Under the pieces are notes generated by a model. The model made no database searches and had not been told where the DNA came from. It saw nothing but the letters and a program-made list of their open reading frames with translations. Below, piece after piece: positions 19,183 to 28,905 of a stretch of DNA of 64,000 nucleotides (position 1 is the first letter of the stretch; every line of letters begins with the position of its first letter). The translations under genes were made by a program, and so were the position numbers. The DNA is from Litchfieldella qijiaojingensis. Its GTDB lineage: Bacteria; Pseudomonadota; Gammaproteobacteria; Pseudomonadales; Halomonadaceae. The DNA is taken from contig NZ_BMXS01000012.1 of assembly GCF_014651875.1 (NCBI RefSeq), positions 62,001 through 126,000 on the forward strand, in the 5' to 3' direction.

Positions 19183-19224
19183 CTCCACCCGAGCAGATAC
19201 CGTCTCCCTGACGTTCGGGCGGAG
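19183..19224 (+). promoter_or_regulatory. Leader hairpin covering the AEC gene ribosome-binding site
   Basis: CTCCACCCGA (19183-19192) can pair with TCGGGCGGAG (19215-19224) with one wobble-type mismatch. The right arm contains the GGAG ribosome-binding site at 19221-19224, so the structure could restrain translation. Confidence 0.35.
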
Positions 19225-19235
19225 ATAGCTTGACG

Positions 19236-20183
19236 ATGAGCTTGCTCGAGGTCTTTCTCGGTACCCTGGAAGTTACCCTGCCGGTCTTCGCCATGGTCTT
19301 CATCGGCATCGCCCTGAAGCGCGGCGGCTGGATCGACACGCATTTCGTCAATACGGCGTCGAATCTGGTATTCAAGGGCACCATGCCGGTGCTGATCTTC
19401 CTGAGCCTGATCAAGGCCGATATCGATACTGCCTTCAGTCCCTCTCTACTGGCATTCTTCGCCTTGGCCACGCTGGCAACCTTTCTGTTGAGCTGGGCCT
19501 GGGCCATCTGGCGAGTCCCTCATGAGGATCGTGGTGTCTACGTACAGGGGGCATTTCGCGGCAACTGCGGAATCGTCGGCCTGGCGCTGGCCGCCAGCAT
19601 GTATGGAGAATACGGGTTGTCCGCCGGCGGGCTCCTCCTGGGGGTGGTGATTCTCAGCTATAACATTCTGTCGGTGGTGGTACTGTCAGCCTACCGCCCC
19701 GGTCGCAGCGCCAACTGGCGCAGCATCGTCAAACACATCGCCAGAAACCCGCTGATTCTCGCCGTCGTCATAGCCCTGCCGTTTGCCATCCTGGAAATCG
19801 GCATGCCGCAGTGGTTGATGACCTCGGGCGAATATTTCGCGTCACTGACCCTGCCCCTAGCCCTGATCTGCATTGGCGCGACCCTGTCGATCGGCGCCCT
19901 GCGCGAATCACACGACACGGCCATGGGGGCCAGCCTCATGAAGATGGTGACGCTACCGCTGCTGGCAACCGGCGCTGCCTGGCTGGTGGGATTCTCCGGG
20001 CGCGAACTGGGGCTACTGTTCCTGTATTTCTCCAGCCCCACGGCAGCCGCCAGCTTCGTGATGGTCAAGGCCATGGGCGGCAATGCCAAGCTGGCGGCCA
20101 ACATCATCGCCATCAGCACGCTGCTGGCGAGCCTCACGGTTACGGCAGGAGTCTTTGCATTACGCGTGCTAGACCTGATCTAG
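19236..20183 (+). CDS. AEC family transporter (auxin efflux carrier-like permease)
   Basis: About 315 residues with eight to ten hydrophobic segments and the AEC/MdcF pattern: an N-terminal VFAMVFIGIALKR, a central GNCGIVGLALA and a C-terminal ASFVMVKAMGG. Family members export or import organic anions such as malonate, malate or auxin-like acids. The start is ambiguous: the ATG at 19236 lies 11 bases after GGAG, while a TTG at 19230 lies 5 bases after it. It is oriented away from the hexarate operons and shares no obvious transcript with them. Substrate unknown. Confidence 0.85.
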   Translation: MSLLEVFLGTLEVTLPVFAMVFIGIALKRGGWIDTHFVNTASNLVFKGTMPVLIFLSLIKADIDTAFSPSLLAFFALATLATFLLSWAWAIWRVPHEDRGVYVQGAFRGNCGIVGLALAASMYGEYGLSAGGLLLGVVILSYNILSVVVLSAYRPGRSANWRSIVKHIARNPLILAVVIALPFAILEIGMPQWLMTSGEYFASLTLPLALICIGATLSIGALRESHDTAMGASLMKMVTLPLLATGAAWLVGFSGRELGLLFLYFSSPTAAASFVMVKAMGGNAKLAANIIAISTLLASLTVTAGVFALRVLDLI

Positions 20184-20191
20184 GCTTTGCC

Positions 20192-20500
20192 TTAATCGCC
20201 TGAGCTGACGACGATTTCGAACTGCTCCAGCCCACCGCCCTCGGCGAAGGCCTCCTTGGGCATGGGATTGGCATGGGCGCGCTTGAAGTCGTCGCTGCCC
20301 ACCCAGGCCCGGAAGGCGTCCTGGCTCTCCCACTCCGTCTCGACCACATAGGGTGCCTGATTGCCCAGCGGACGTAATACCCGCATGGCCCTGAAACCAG
20401 GCTGCTTGTCGATTTCGCCGGCGCGCGCCTTGAAGCGTGCCTCGAACTGCTCTTCGTAACCGGGTTGCACGTAGACACGGTTATTGACGATGAAACTCAT
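20192..20500 (-). CDS. Antibiotic biosynthesis monooxygenase (ABM) domain protein
   Basis: 102 residues of dimeric alpha/beta-barrel ABM fold, with segments RVYVQPGYEEQFEARF, PGFRAMRVLRP and the Trp-containing VETEWES typical of IsdG/HmoB-like and quinol monooxygenases. The second of two adjacent ATGs has better spacing to GGAG. It follows sixA by 12 bases, so it is probably the last gene of gpsA-sixA-abm. Whether it degrades heme or acts on quinols cannot be told. Confidence 0.8.
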   Translation of the reverse strand: MSFIVNNRVYVQPGYEEQFEARFKARAGEIDKQPGFRAMRVLRPLGNQAPYVVETEWESQDAFRAWVGSDDFKRAHANPMPKEAFAEGGGLEQFEIVVSSGD

Positions 20501-20512
20501 CATGACTCCTGG

Positions 20513-21001
20513 TCAGGGAATACTGGCGGGGGTATGAAAACCGGTCAGCCTCGCGCAACCGGCCGCCCAGACATCGGCTTCCAGACAGGCGATCGCTGCC
20601 GTGGGAAAACCATGACGCGCACGTATGTCGCCCTCGACCAGCCGCCCTGTGAGTTCTCCCACCAAGGGCATGTGACTGACCAGCAACCAGGCAGCGCCCA
20701 TGGCATGCGTCTGCAGCCAATCGATGATCGGTTCGATCGGTGCATCCGGCGTAATCAGCGGCAATGTCTCCACCTCGATGCCCAAGCGTTCGGCCATGAT
20801 CGAGGCCGTCTGCCGCGCCCGGTGGTAGGGGCTGGCGGCCAGACGCAAGGGTGGGCGACCGGTGGTGAACCGTTCGGAAACGTATAACCAGGTCGCCATC
20901 CTGGCGACTTCTTGCGCACCATGCGGCGTCAGTTGCCGCTCGGGGTCGGGGCGCCCTGGGCCAGCTTCGCCATGGCGCATGATCCATAATTTTTCAGCCA
21001 T
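20513..21001 (-). CDS. sixA: Phosphohistidine phosphatase SixA
   Basis: 162 residues of the histidine phosphatase superfamily, with the RHGEA motif (catalytic His10) and a second His in LLVSHMPL. In E. coli SixA acts on phosphohistidine of ArcB and the nitrogen PTS protein NPr. The ATG at 21001 overlaps the gpsA stop by 8 bases, the gpsA-sixA arrangement common in gammaproteobacteria. The C-terminal part is somewhat diverged ([11 protein letters not shown]). Confidence 0.9.
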   Translation of the reverse strand: MAEKLWIMRHGEAGPGRPDPERQLTPHGAQEVARMATWLYVSERFTTGRPPLRLAASPYHRARQTASIMAERLGIEVETLPLITPDAPIEPIIDWLQTHAMGAAWLLVSHMPLVGELTGRLVEGDIRARHGFPTAAIACLEADVWAAGCARLTGFHTPASIP

Positions 21002-22061
21002 TCCCCTTCTCCTCGAGCCGACGCGCCTGCTTGACGTCCTCACGCGAGAGAATGAATTCCACGTCACTGCTTTGCTCGCCCTGCATCAGCATCTTTGCCA
21101 TCTGACGAGCCGGCACGCCGTTGAACAGCACTTGATGGAGCCCTTCCGCCAGCGGCATGTAGACACCGTCTTCGCGCGCCTTTTCGCGAACCAGCCGTAC
21201 AGTGTCGACCCCCTCGGCAACCTGTCCCAAAGCGTCAACGGCTTCGTTCAGGTTTTTGCCCTGTCCAAGGGCATAGCCCACGCGGTAATTGCGCGACAGG
21301 TTGGACGAACAGGTAACGATCAGATCACCGACGCCGGCCAATCCCAGAAAGGTCATGGGGTTGGCACCCTGGTCAACGGCGAACCGGCTCATCTCGGCCA
21401 GCGCCCGGGTCATCAACATGCTACGGGTGTTCTCGCCCATGCCCAGCGCCGCGGCCATGCCGGCGGCAATGGCATAGATGTTCTTCAACGCCCCGCCCAG
21501 TTCAACGCCGTAACGGTCGTTACTGGCGTAGACACGAAAATAGTCGCAGCCCAGCGCCGTCTGCACCCTGGCCCGGGTCAGGGCATCATCGCTGGCAATG
21601 ACGGTGGCGGTAAGCTGCTTGTCGGCGATCTCCGAGGCCAGGTTGGGGCCGGAAAGCACGCCGATGTGAGGAAAGCCGGTTTCCTCTTCGAGGATCTGGC
21701 TCATCAGTTTGAAGCCGTCTTCCTGGATCCCCTTGGTGGTACTGACCAGGATCTGATCGGCCTTCAGCCAGGGTCGCGCCTGGCGCACCACCCCCTGAAA
21801 GGCCTTTGAAGGGATCGCGATCAACACCAGCTCGGCCTCCTCGAGCACCTCGCGCATGTCATCCGACGCCACCACCGACGGGTTGATGGCGAAATCGGGA
21901 AGATAGCGCGAGTTGCGGTGGTCGCGATTGATTTCGGCCACCAAGGCGGCATCGCGCAACCACTGGCGAACCTCGGCACCGTTGTCGGCAGCGATGCTGG
22001 CCAGGGCGGTGCCAAAGCTGCCACCGCCCAGAACTGCTACCCTCAGGCGATCCTCAGACAT
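20994..22061 (-). CDS. gpsA: Glycerol-3-phosphate dehydrogenase [NAD(P)+]
   Basis: 355 residues. The N-terminal Rossmann motif GGGSFGTAL and the central [13 protein letters not shown] precede the C-terminal catalytic domain with [11 protein letters not shown] (catalytic Lys) and [12 protein letters not shown]. It makes sn-glycerol 3-phosphate from dihydroxyacetone phosphate for phospholipid synthesis. The ATG at 22061 (MSEDRL) is preferred to a TTG two codons earlier. First gene of the gpsA-sixA-abm unit. Confidence 0.95.
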   Translation of the reverse strand: MSEDRLRVAVLGGGSFGTALASIAADNGAEVRQWLRDAALVAEINRDHRNSRYLPDFAINPSVVASDDMREVLEEAELVLIAIPSKAFQGVVRQARPWLKADQILVSTTKGIQEDGFKLMSQILEEETGFPHIGVLSGPNLASEIADKQLTATVIASDDALTRARVQTALGCDYFRVYASNDRYGVELGGALKNIYAIAAGMAAALGMGENTRSMLMTRALAEMSRFAVDQGANPMTFLGLAGVGDLIVTCSSNLSRNYRVGYALGQGKNLNEAVDALGQVAEGVDTVRLVREKAREDGVYMPLAEGLHQVLFNGVPARQMAKMLMQGEQSSDVEFILSREDVKQARRLEEKGNG

Positions 22062-22098
22062 GCTCAATCCCTAGCTGCAGTGTGATGTCGGTCATTGT

Positions 22099-22128
22099 AA
22101 CGAAAAACGCCCCATGTCGGGGCGTTGT
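22099..22128 (-). terminator. Rho-independent terminator after pntB
   Basis: AACGCCCC (22106-22113) pairs with GGGGCGTT (22119-22126). On the minus strand it is followed by TTTTTCGTT. It ends pntAB and separates it from gpsA. Confidence 0.88.
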
Positions 22129-22174
22129 CAGGACCGGATCGCACCGGCCGCTCGCGGCCGATGCGAGATGTCGC

Positions 22175-23617
22175 TCACTCGATCGCCGGCACCAGGGAAT
22201 CGATGCTCGTCCGAGCATCGCCGTAGAGCATCCGGCTGTTCTCCTTGAAGAACAGCGGATTCTCGATGCCGGAATAGCCGGTCCCCTGGCCGCGCTTGCA
22301 GACGAAGACCTGCTTGGCGTCCCAGACCCTGAGCACCGGCATGCCGGCGATCGGGCTGTTGGGGTCCTCCTGGGCGGCCGGATTGACGATGTCGTTGGCG
22401 CCGATGACGATCACCACATCGGTATTGGCGAAGTCATCGTTGATCTCGTCCATCTCCAGCACGATGTCGTAGGGCACCCGTGCCTCGGCCAGCAGTACGT
22501 TCATGTGCCCAGGCAGACGGCCGGCCACCGGGTGAATGCCGAAGCGTACCTGCTTGCCGGCGCTGCGCAGCTTGCGGGTCAGTTCGCTGACCGCGTTCTG
22601 TGCCTGGGCCACCGCCATGCCATAACCCGGCACGATGATCACGCTGTCGGCATCACTCAAGGCGCTGGCCACACCGGCGGTGTCGATGGCCACCTGCTCG
22701 CCCTCGATCTCTGCCGCCGGCCCCTTGCTGCCACCGAAGCCCCCCAGGATCACGTTGATGAAGTTACGGTTCATCGCCTTGCACATGATGTAGGAGAGGA
22801 TGGCACCGGAGGAGCCCACCAGGGCGCCGGTGACGATCAACAGGTCGTTGGACAGGGTGAAGCCAATGGCCGCCGCCGCCCAACCGGAGTAGCTGTTGAG
22901 CATCGACACCACCACCGGCATGTCGGCGCCGCCGATGCCCATGATCAGGTGGTAGCCGATGAAGAGGGCCAGCAGCGACATCAACAACAGCGTCCAGAAG
23001 CCCGCGCTGTTGAGGTAGAGAATGGCCAGCAACAGCGACAACACCGCCGCGCCGGCATTCAGCATGTGACCACCCGGCAACTGACGGGGCTTGCCGTCCA
23101 CCTTGCCGGCAAGCTTGCCGAAGGCGATCACCGAGCCGGTGAAGGTCACCGCCCCGATGAACACACCCAACACCACCTCGATCTGCAGGAACATCAGCTC
23201 CGCCGGGGTCTTGGTGGCCACCAGGGCAGCGAAGGCGGAGAAGCCTTCGGTCGAAGACTCCGCAAGCTGGGCGGCCAATACACGGCGCCGCTCCAGGTCG
23301 GCGTTCCAGCCCACGAACACCGCCGCCAGACCCACGAAGCTGTGCAGTGCCGCCACAAGCTGGGGCATCTCGGTCATGTCGACCTTCTTGGCGACATAGG
23401 CACCGATCACCGCACCGACGATCATCATCGGCACCATCCACCAGTAGCCGCCGATGCCAGGCCCCACTGCAGTGAAGGCCACAGCCACGGCCATGCCGAC
23501 GATGCCGTACCACACCGCCCGCTTGGCCTTCTCCTGGTTGCTCAGCCCCCCCAACGAGAGGATGAACAGCACACTTGCCGCAATCGATGCGGCAGATACG
23601 AATCCTTGACCCAACAT
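22175..23617 (-). CDS. pntB: NAD(P) transhydrogenase subunit beta
   Basis: 480 residues. About nine N-terminal membrane helices (to about 270) form half of the proton channel, and the C-terminal NADP-binding domain III begins near the [15 protein letters not shown] motif. Segments [17 protein letters not shown] and [11 protein letters not shown] are family hallmarks. With PntA it couples proton entry to hydride transfer from NADH to NADP+. ATG at 23617 with CGGAGA upstream; 16 bases after the pntA stop. Confidence 0.96.
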   Translation of the reverse strand: MLGQGFVSAASIAASVLFILSLGGLSNQEKAKRAVWYGIVGMAVAVAFTAVGPGIGGYWWMVPMMIVGAVIGAYVAKKVDMTEMPQLVAALHSFVGLAAVFVGWNADLERRRVLAAQLAESSTEGFSAFAALVATKTPAELMFLQIEVVLGVFIGAVTFTGSVIAFGKLAGKVDGKPRQLPGGHMLNAGAAVLSLLLAILYLNSAGFWTLLLMSLLALFIGYHLIMGIGGADMPVVVSMLNSYSGWAAAAIGFTLSNDLLIVTGALVGSSGAILSYIMCKAMNRNFINVILGGFGGSKGPAAEIEGEQVAIDTAGVASALSDADSVIIVPGYGMAVAQAQNAVSELTRKLRSAGKQVRFGIHPVAGRLPGHMNVLLAEARVPYDIVLEMDEINDDFANTDVVIVIGANDIVNPAAQEDPNSPIAGMPVLRVWDAKQVFVCKRGQGTGYSGIENPLFFKENSRMLYGDARTSIDSLVPAIE

Positions 23618-23633
23618 TTCGTGTCTCCGCCGC

Positions 23634-25205
23634 TCAGGATTTCTGGAACATGGCGAGCATCCGGCGTGTCACCTGGAAGCCCCCCACGATGTTGATGGAG
23701 GCAATCAGCACCGAGAGCGCTGACATCAGTATCACCAGGAAGCTGCCGGAACCGATCTGCAGGATCGCCCCGAGAATGATGATGCTGGAGATGGCGTTGG
23801 TCACTGCCATCAGCGGGGTGTGCAATGAGTGGCTCACCCCCCAGATCACCTGGAAGCCCACGAAACAGGCCAGGGCGAAGACGATGAAATGCTGCATGAA
23901 GGACACCGGCGCCACTTGGCCGAGCAGCAGCATCAGCAACCCACCTACACCCAGCATCGTCACCTGGCGCTTGGTCTGGGCCAGGAAGGCGGCATGCTCG
24001 GCGGCTCGCTTCTCTTCCGGCGTCGGCTCCTTGACCTTCGGCTTCGGCTTGGCGGAAGCGATGGCCTTGACCTTGGGTGGCGGCGGCGGGAAAGTGATCT
24101 CGCCCGCGTGGGTCACCGTGGCGCCACGGATGACATCGTCCTCCATGTCGTGGACGATCGCACCATCCTTCTCCGGCGTCAGGTCGTTGAGCATGTGGCG
24201 AACGTTGGTGGCATAAAGCAGCGACGCCTGGGTCGCCATGCGCGAGGGAAAGTCGGTATAGCCGATGACGATCACACCGTTGTCGCTGACCACCCGCTCA
24301 TCGGGTACGGTGAGGTCGCAGTTACCGCCCTTCTCGGCAGCCAGGTCGACGATCACCGAACCGGGCTTCATGGCCTTGACCATGTCCTCGAGCCACAGCT
24401 TGGGCGCCGGCTTTCCCGGGATCAGGGCGGTGGTGATGACAATATCCACGTCCGGGGCCTGCTCGCGGAACAGCGCTAGTTGCTTCTCACGGAATTCGGG
24501 GCTCGACGGTGCCGCGTAGCCCCCAGTCTCCGCGCCGTCCTGGCTCTCGTCGAACTCGAGGAACAGGAACTCGGCGCCCATCGACTCGATCTGCTCGGCC
24601 ACCTCGGGGCGCACATCGAAGGCGCGCACCACCGCGCCGAGGCTGGCGGCGGTACCGATGGCGGAAAGCCCCGCCACCCCGGCGCCGATCACCAGGACCT
24701 TGGCCGGCGGCACCTTGCCCGCAGCGGTCACCTGGCCGGTGAAGAAGCGCCCGAAATTGTTGCCCGCCTCGATCACTGCCCGATAACCGGCGATGTTGGC
24801 CATCGACGACAGCGCATCCATCTTCTGGGCGCGTGAAATTCGCGGCACCATGTCCATGGCGATGACCGTCGCCCCCTGGGCGCGGCACTTCTCGAGCAGC
24901 TCCTCGCTCTGGGCCGGCCAGAAGAAGGAAATCAACGTCTGGCCCTGACGCAGGAACCCGGCCTCTTCCTCGGAGGGCTCGCGTACCTTGATGACGACAT
25001 CGGCTGCCTCCCAGAGGGCCTGAGCGCCGTCGACGACGGTGACCCCGGCCTCCCGATAGGCGTCGTCATCGAAGCCCGCGGCCTCACCGGCCCCTGCCTC
25101 GATCAGACATTCGTGTCCCAGCTTCTTGATATGTTGCGCGCTCTCCGGGGTCAGCGCGACACGCGCCTCGCCCCGAGCCGTCTCCTTGGGTGCTCCGATT
25201 TTCAC
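23634..25205 (-). CDS. pntA: NAD(P) transhydrogenase subunit alpha
   Basis: 523 residues, the one-piece E. coli-type alpha subunit. The alanine dehydrogenase-like NAD domain I has GAPKE near the start and the Rossmann segment [19 protein letters not shown] basic/proline linker (about 395-420) leads to four C-terminal membrane helices. The GTG at 25205 with GGGAGG upstream gives the expected N-terminus; an upstream ATG would add 40 unrelated residues. Cotranscribed with pntB. Its leader is the AT-rich region at 25206-25691. Confidence 0.95.
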   Translation of the reverse strand: MKIGAPKETARGEARVALTPESAQHIKKLGHECLIEAGAGEAAGFDDDAYREAGVTVVDGAQALWEAADVVIKVREPSEEEAGFLRQGQTLISFFWPAQSEELLEKCRAQGATVIAMDMVPRISRAQKMDALSSMANIAGYRAVIEAGNNFGRFFTGQVTAAGKVPPAKVLVIGAGVAGLSAIGTAASLGAVVRAFDVRPEVAEQIESMGAEFLFLEFDESQDGAETGGYAAPSSPEFREKQLALFREQAPDVDIVITTALIPGKPAPKLWLEDMVKAMKPGSVIVDLAAEKGGNCDLTVPDERVVSDNGVIVIGYTDFPSRMATQASLLYATNVRHMLNDLTPEKDGAIVHDMEDDVIRGATVTHAGEITFPPPPPKVKAIASAKPKPKVKEPTPEEKRAAEHAAFLAQTKRQVTMLGVGGLLMLLLGQVAPVSFMQHFIVFALACFVGFQVIWGVSHSLHTPLMAVTNAISSIIILGAILQIGSGSFLVILMSALSVLIASINIVGGFQVTRRMLAMFQKS

Positions 25206-25691
25206 AACCAGCCTCCCTTTTGGGATTGGCGACGCGCATCGCGACACATGGCCGCGACGCCACTCGTCAGCATCAATATCTTCTGCATTTCCCATTGCTC
25301 CTTGTTTCCCACAAATTTCGGGCAAAAAGGCGTCAGCTCGCGCCGTGGTTGTTCACGCCACTCTTCATGATCGTCCAGACAATGGACGACAGTTTTTTGA
25401 TAAAACGCCAAAAACGCAAGTCTCTAAGCAAAAAAATCTTTCATAGACAGATACTTATGCTTTCCATAACATTCCCCTTATGGTTAAAGCAAAGCATAAG
25501 CCTTTGATTTATATTGGATAAGTGGAAAATTTTCAACCCACGATTTTTGTTATGGCTCCTATAAACAAAACATTATTTTGCCGCTTTTCGAGTTACGCCT
25601 TTTTTGCAACTCACCTTTCATGGATGTCGCTCTGACATCGAAAATGAGAGTGACGACGAAGGCATCAGGAACGACATGTCCCGAGATGGAT
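25206..25691. other. AT-rich intergenic leader upstream of pntA
   Basis: No gene is seen in these 486 bases. From about 25380 to 25615 the sequence is strikingly AT-rich (runs such as AAAAAAATC and GAAAATTTTC) against GC-rich surroundings. It contains the nested inverted repeat at 25454-25500 and a small one at 25623-25639 (GATGTC-N5-GACATC). The pntAB promoter must lie here; silencing by H-NS-like proteins would fit the composition (inference). Confidence 0.6.
25454..25500. repeat. Nested inverted repeat upstream of pntA
   Basis: The outer arms CTTATGCTTT (25454-25463) and AAAGCATAAG (25491-25500) are perfect complements. Immediately inside, CCATAA (25464-25469) pairs with TTATGG (25478-25483), leaving a 7-base bulge and an 8-base loop. 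Sixteen base pairs in an AT-rich setting could be an operator for a dimeric regulator or an RNA hairpin. Confidence 0.6.
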
Positions 25692-26291
25692 TCAGAAATG
25701 CTGCACGATATCGTGGGTAGTGGACACCTCAGCAAAGGCGCCATCGAGTAGCGCCAGGTTCAATGCATGCACCTGCTCGGCATCCCATCGATGACCCTGG
25801 CGGTCGCTCACGGCGAACGTTGCGCACGCATCCCCTGCCACCGTCACCGCGAAATCCAGGCATCCAGCATGACGCACAGTGGTGCTCACGGCGTGAGCGG
25901 TGGCGACTCCCGCCACCACCAGCCGCGACACGCCGTGGCGGCGCAACCAACCTTCCAGGTCGGTACCGACGAAAGCGCTACTCACATGCTTGGTGACCAC
26001 CCGCTCTCCTTGTCGTGGCATGACACAGTCCTTGAACTCGGCTCCGGTCTGGCCGGGGCGATAGGGAGAGCCGGGAGTACGCGAGAAATGGCGCACATGC
26101 ACGATATGACCATTGCCGCCGCGCCAATAGGCCAGCAATTCCTCCAGATTGTCTTCCAGTCCTATGTTGTTGCGCTCACCCCAGTATCGAGTATCGTCAA
26201 TGGCCTGCTGGACATCGATGATCATCAATGCCGCGCCCTCATCTCGCGCATCGCTAAGGCGTAGTCGGGTATTGCCAGTGTGGCTTGCCAT
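25692..26291 (-). CDS. Isochorismatase-like hydrolase lacking the usual cysteine
   Basis: 199 residues of the isochorismatase/cysteine hydrolase fold. Asp26 (IIDVQ) and Lys101 (VVTKHVSSAF) of the usual Asp-Lys-Cys triad are present. The third position, in GVATAHAV, is Ala134 where nicotinamidases and related amidohydrolases have Cys. True isochorismatases (EntB, PhzD) also lack this Cys, so vinyl-ether hydrolysis or a non-catalytic role are possible. The ATG at 26291 has GGAGG 4 bases upstream. No siderophore or phenazine genes are nearby, so the function stays open. Confidence 0.82.
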   Translation of the reverse strand: MASHTGNTRLRLSDARDEGAALMIIDVQQAIDDTRYWGERNNIGLEDNLEELLAYWRGGNGHIVHVRHFSRTPGSPYRPGQTGAEFKDCVMPRQGERVVTKHVSSAFVGTDLEGWLRRHGVSRLVVAGVATAHAVSTTVRHAGCLDFAVTVAGDACATFAVSDRQGHRWDAEQVHALNLALLDGAFAEVSTTHDIVQHF

Positions 26292-26348
26292 GGGCACCTC
26301 CTGCCGTCATATCCTTGCAGCATAGGTGCTGAGATCATGGCATGCTCG

Positions 26349-27830
26349 TTACGATGAACAGGACAGGCACACGGGAGGGGCATGACGCGGCGGCGGTTGC
26401 GTCCAGGACTCGCAACCCGAGTGTTCGCGGAAAGGGTCGGCCAGGCAAGTACGAAACTCACGCAGTGGTTCGGGGTCGCCCTCCTCGGCAGCCTCGAGGA
26501 CACGCTGTGCCAGATGCGTGCGCAACACATAGCGAGGGTTGACGGCATCCATCGCCGAGCGTCGTTCTTCGGGACCACGCCGTTCCGCAGCCAGCCGGCG
26601 CTCGTAACGCGATACCCATTCCTTGAATGCCGGATCGCTGGTTTCGCACTCCAGTGTGTCAGCGAGAGCCGACAGCGCCGCGCGACTGCCATCGTAGCCG
26701 CCCAACGCGCGGAAACTGCGATGAAAATCGGCTTTATGGCGGGCCAGCAAGGACAGCCAGGCCATCACCAGATCCCTGTCGCCGTCCTCATCGTTGGCCA
26801 AGCCCAGGCGAGCACGCATGCGCCGGGCATAGGCTTCCTGCAGCTTGGGCTCGAAGGTATCGAGCGATTCGCGCAGCCGCTCGACCTCGATCAACGGTGT
26901 CAGCGACTGAGCGAGCACCGCCAGGTTCCACAACGCGACGCCAGGCTGCTGGTCGAAGGCATAGCGTCCGAATTCATCGGTATGATTGGGCACCAGCGAT
27001 TCATCATAGCGATCCATGAAGGCATAGGGGCCATAGTCGATGGTCAGGCCCAGCAGCGACATGTTGTCGGTGTTCATCACCGCATGTACGAAACCATAGG
27101 CCTGCCACGCAGCGATCAGTTCGGCGGTGCGGGCGACTACGTCGTCGAACAGTTCGGAGAAGGGAGCATCGCTCTCTTTGAAGGCCGGGCGATGACGCTC
27201 GATCACATGCCAGGCAAGGCGCTTCATGTCTTCCACCCGGCGGCGCTGGTAAAGCCATTCGAAATGACCGAAACGGATATGGCTCTCGGCCAGTCGCATC
27301 AAGGTGGCACCAGGTTCGACACGCTCGCGCATGACCTTCTCGTCATTGACCGCCACGGCCAGTGCTAAGGTCGTGGGAATGCCCAGCCCGGCCATGGCCT
27401 CGCCGGCCAGGTATTCGCGAATCGAGGAACGTAGCACGGCTCGGCCATCGCCGAAACGCGAATAGGGCGTCTGGCCGGCTCCTTTCAAGTGCAGATCCAC
27501 CGGCCCCGCTTCGGTCATCGCCTCGCCCAGCAACAGACCACGCCCATCGCCTAAGGCGGGATTGTAGGAACCGAACTGATGACCAGTGTACTTCTGGGCG
27601 ATGGGGTCCATGCCCGGCAGCAGTTCGCTGCCCGCCATCAGTGCCGTCAGACGCTCGCGTTCGCGAGGATCCTCGCTCAGTCGCCGAGCGTCCAGTCCCA
27701 GCAACGCGGCACCACGCGGACTGACATCCAGCACGCGCGTGTCGCGCCAGGGGGTGGGTCGAACCCGTGTGTAGAAGTCCTCGGGCAGGCGTGCCCAGGC
27801 ATTGTCGAAGCGCAGATCAAGCAGGGTCAT
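26349..27830 (-). CDS. selO: Protein adenylyltransferase SelO (YdiU/UPF0061)
   Basis: 493 residues, full family length. The pseudokinase core shows KYTGHQFGSYNPALGDGR, HLKGAGQTPYSR, LRSSIREYLA and GFVHAVMNTDNMS, and the protein ends in the conserved Cys-containing tail (CLSCSS). SelO transfers AMP to Ser/Thr/Tyr of proteins involved in redox homeostasis. The ATG at 27830 (MTLLDLRF) is the family start. The C-terminal Cys in bacterial members takes the place of the selenocysteine of the human protein. Monocistronic by spacing. Confidence 0.93.
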   Translation of the reverse strand: MTLLDLRFDNAWARLPEDFYTRVRPTPWRDTRVLDVSPRGAALLGLDARRLSEDPRERERLTALMAGSELLPGMDPIAQKYTGHQFGSYNPALGDGRGLLLGEAMTEAGPVDLHLKGAGQTPYSRFGDGRAVLRSSIREYLAGEAMAGLGIPTTLALAVAVNDEKVMRERVEPGATLMRLAESHIRFGHFEWLYQRRRVEDMKRLAWHVIERHRPAFKESDAPFSELFDDVVARTAELIAAWQAYGFVHAVMNTDNMSLLGLTIDYGPYAFMDRYDESLVPNHTDEFGRYAFDQQPGVALWNLAVLAQSLTPLIEVERLRESLDTFEPKLQEAYARRMRARLGLANDEDGDRDLVMAWLSLLARHKADFHRSFRALGGYDGSRAALSALADTLECETSDPAFKEWVSRYERRLAAERRGPEERRSAMDAVNPRYVLRTHLAQRVLEAAEEGDPEPLREFRTCLADPFREHSGCESWTQPPPRHAPPVCLSCSS

Positions 27831-27912
27831 GGACGTCTCGCGTCGGAAACTTGCCAGGCCACTGTAACGCCACGGCCAGCACCTGGCCAAGCCGATCCCG
27901 ATGCCACCCGGT

Positions 27913-28752
27913 TCAAGCCGTGTCGTCGGAGCTATGCCGCTGGATCAGGTCGCTGTTGGTGCGCAGCAGCGACAACAGGACATCCTTGTAATCGGCTCGC
28001 ACCGCATAGTTGTCGAGGGTGGCGATCAACGCCTCAGCCGTGACCGTGCCTTGTCTAGCCAATTCGGCACGTCGCGTGCGCAGGCGTTCGTAGGCACGGT
28101 GGGTATTGAGATTATGGATATAGGCCCGCACCGCGTCCTGGACGCTATCGAAGGCTTGGTAACGACGACCGCTACCCTGCTGGCCCAAGCCACAGCCGCC
28201 AGTGAAGCAACGCATGCCAAACAGGTTGTTGCCCTGGCGGGCAAAACGCGAGGTTCCCCAGCCGGATTCCTCCACTGCCTGGATCACCACCAGTTCCAGC
28301 GGCAAGGTATCCACCCGGTTCAACAGGCGGCCATCCACTTCCTGTCCGCGACACTCCACGCGATAGCGGCCGCACAGTTCAGCGAGTCGCGCCTGTTCGT
28401 ACTCATCCAGGGGGGTGTCGCGCTCGGCGATCGCCCGTAGCCAGTCGCGCTGGGCAGCTATTCGGGCATTCTCCGCCTCGATGATCGGCACCAGGAGTTC
28501 GAAGAAGGCAGCCTTGCGCTTGGGACCGGCCGGCACCTTGCGCAAATCGGGAAGCTCGGTGATGGGGTCCAGATCGTCGTACGCCGCCAACCCATCGAAG
28601 GGCTCTGGGGCCAGCGCCAGACGCGATTCGAAGTTTTCGGCCAACAAGGGGGTGGCCAAGGCTCCGACCATCAGGCCGGTCATCAGCAGTGCCGACGCTC
28701 GACGTCGTAGACGTGTCAGCGGTGGAATTCGGCGGTATGTGGTCGAACGCAT
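27913..28752 (-). CDS. Bax-like glucosaminidase-domain protein
   Basis: 279 residues. An N-terminal signal or anchor segment (ALLMTGLMVGALATPLLA) is followed by a spacer and a glucosaminidase domain (about 145-270) with the catalytic Glu in AVEESGWGTSRFA and the family segment GNNLFGMRCF. It resembles E. coli Bax, a putative periplasmic peptidoglycan hydrolase. ATG at 28752 with GGAG upstream. No obvious operon partner. Confidence 0.88.
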   Translation of the reverse strand: MRSTTYRRIPPLTRLRRRASALLMTGLMVGALATPLLAENFESRLALAPEPFDGLAAYDDLDPITELPDLRKVPAGPKRKAAFFELLVPIIEAENARIAAQRDWLRAIAERDTPLDEYEQARLAELCGRYRVECRGQEVDGRLLNRVDTLPLELVVIQAVEESGWGTSRFARQGNNLFGMRCFTGGCGLGQQGSGRRYQAFDSVQDAVRAYIHNLNTHRAYERLRTRRAELARQGTVTAEALIATLDNYAVRADYKDVLLSLLRTNSDLIQRHSSDDTA

Positions 28753-28827
28753 GGTCCATTGCTCCGCGCAAAATTTTTCCCAAGACTAGCAGCATTCATG
28801 CCAATCACTAAGCTTTTTTGCCAACGG

Positions 28828-28867
28828 AAAAAAATAAACCCTGCCGGCGAACAAGGCCGACAGGGTT
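28828..28867 (-). terminator. Rho-independent terminator after htpG
   Basis: AACCCTGCCGGC pairs with GCCGACAGGGTT (one mismatch) around a 7-base loop, 28837-28867. On the minus strand it is followed by a TTTATTTTTTT tract. Confidence 0.88.
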
Positions 28868-28905
28868 AGCGAGCGCTTATAAACGGGTGGCATCCCACCC
28901 CTTGC

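Larger units (their letters stand above)
18905..19235. other. Intergenic region between kdgD2 and AEC carrier
   Basis: No gene seen. It contains the operon B operator/promoter zone near 18926-18941 on the minus strand and the plus-strand leader of the AEC gene, including a hairpin that covers its ribosome-binding site (19183-19224). Confidence 0.6.

Noticed and set aside
22082-23695. Long open frame of 537 codons on the plus strand
   Set aside because: It is antisense to pntB; its His/Gly/Gln-rich translation is the shadow of a GC-rich gene with a clear family match on the other strand.
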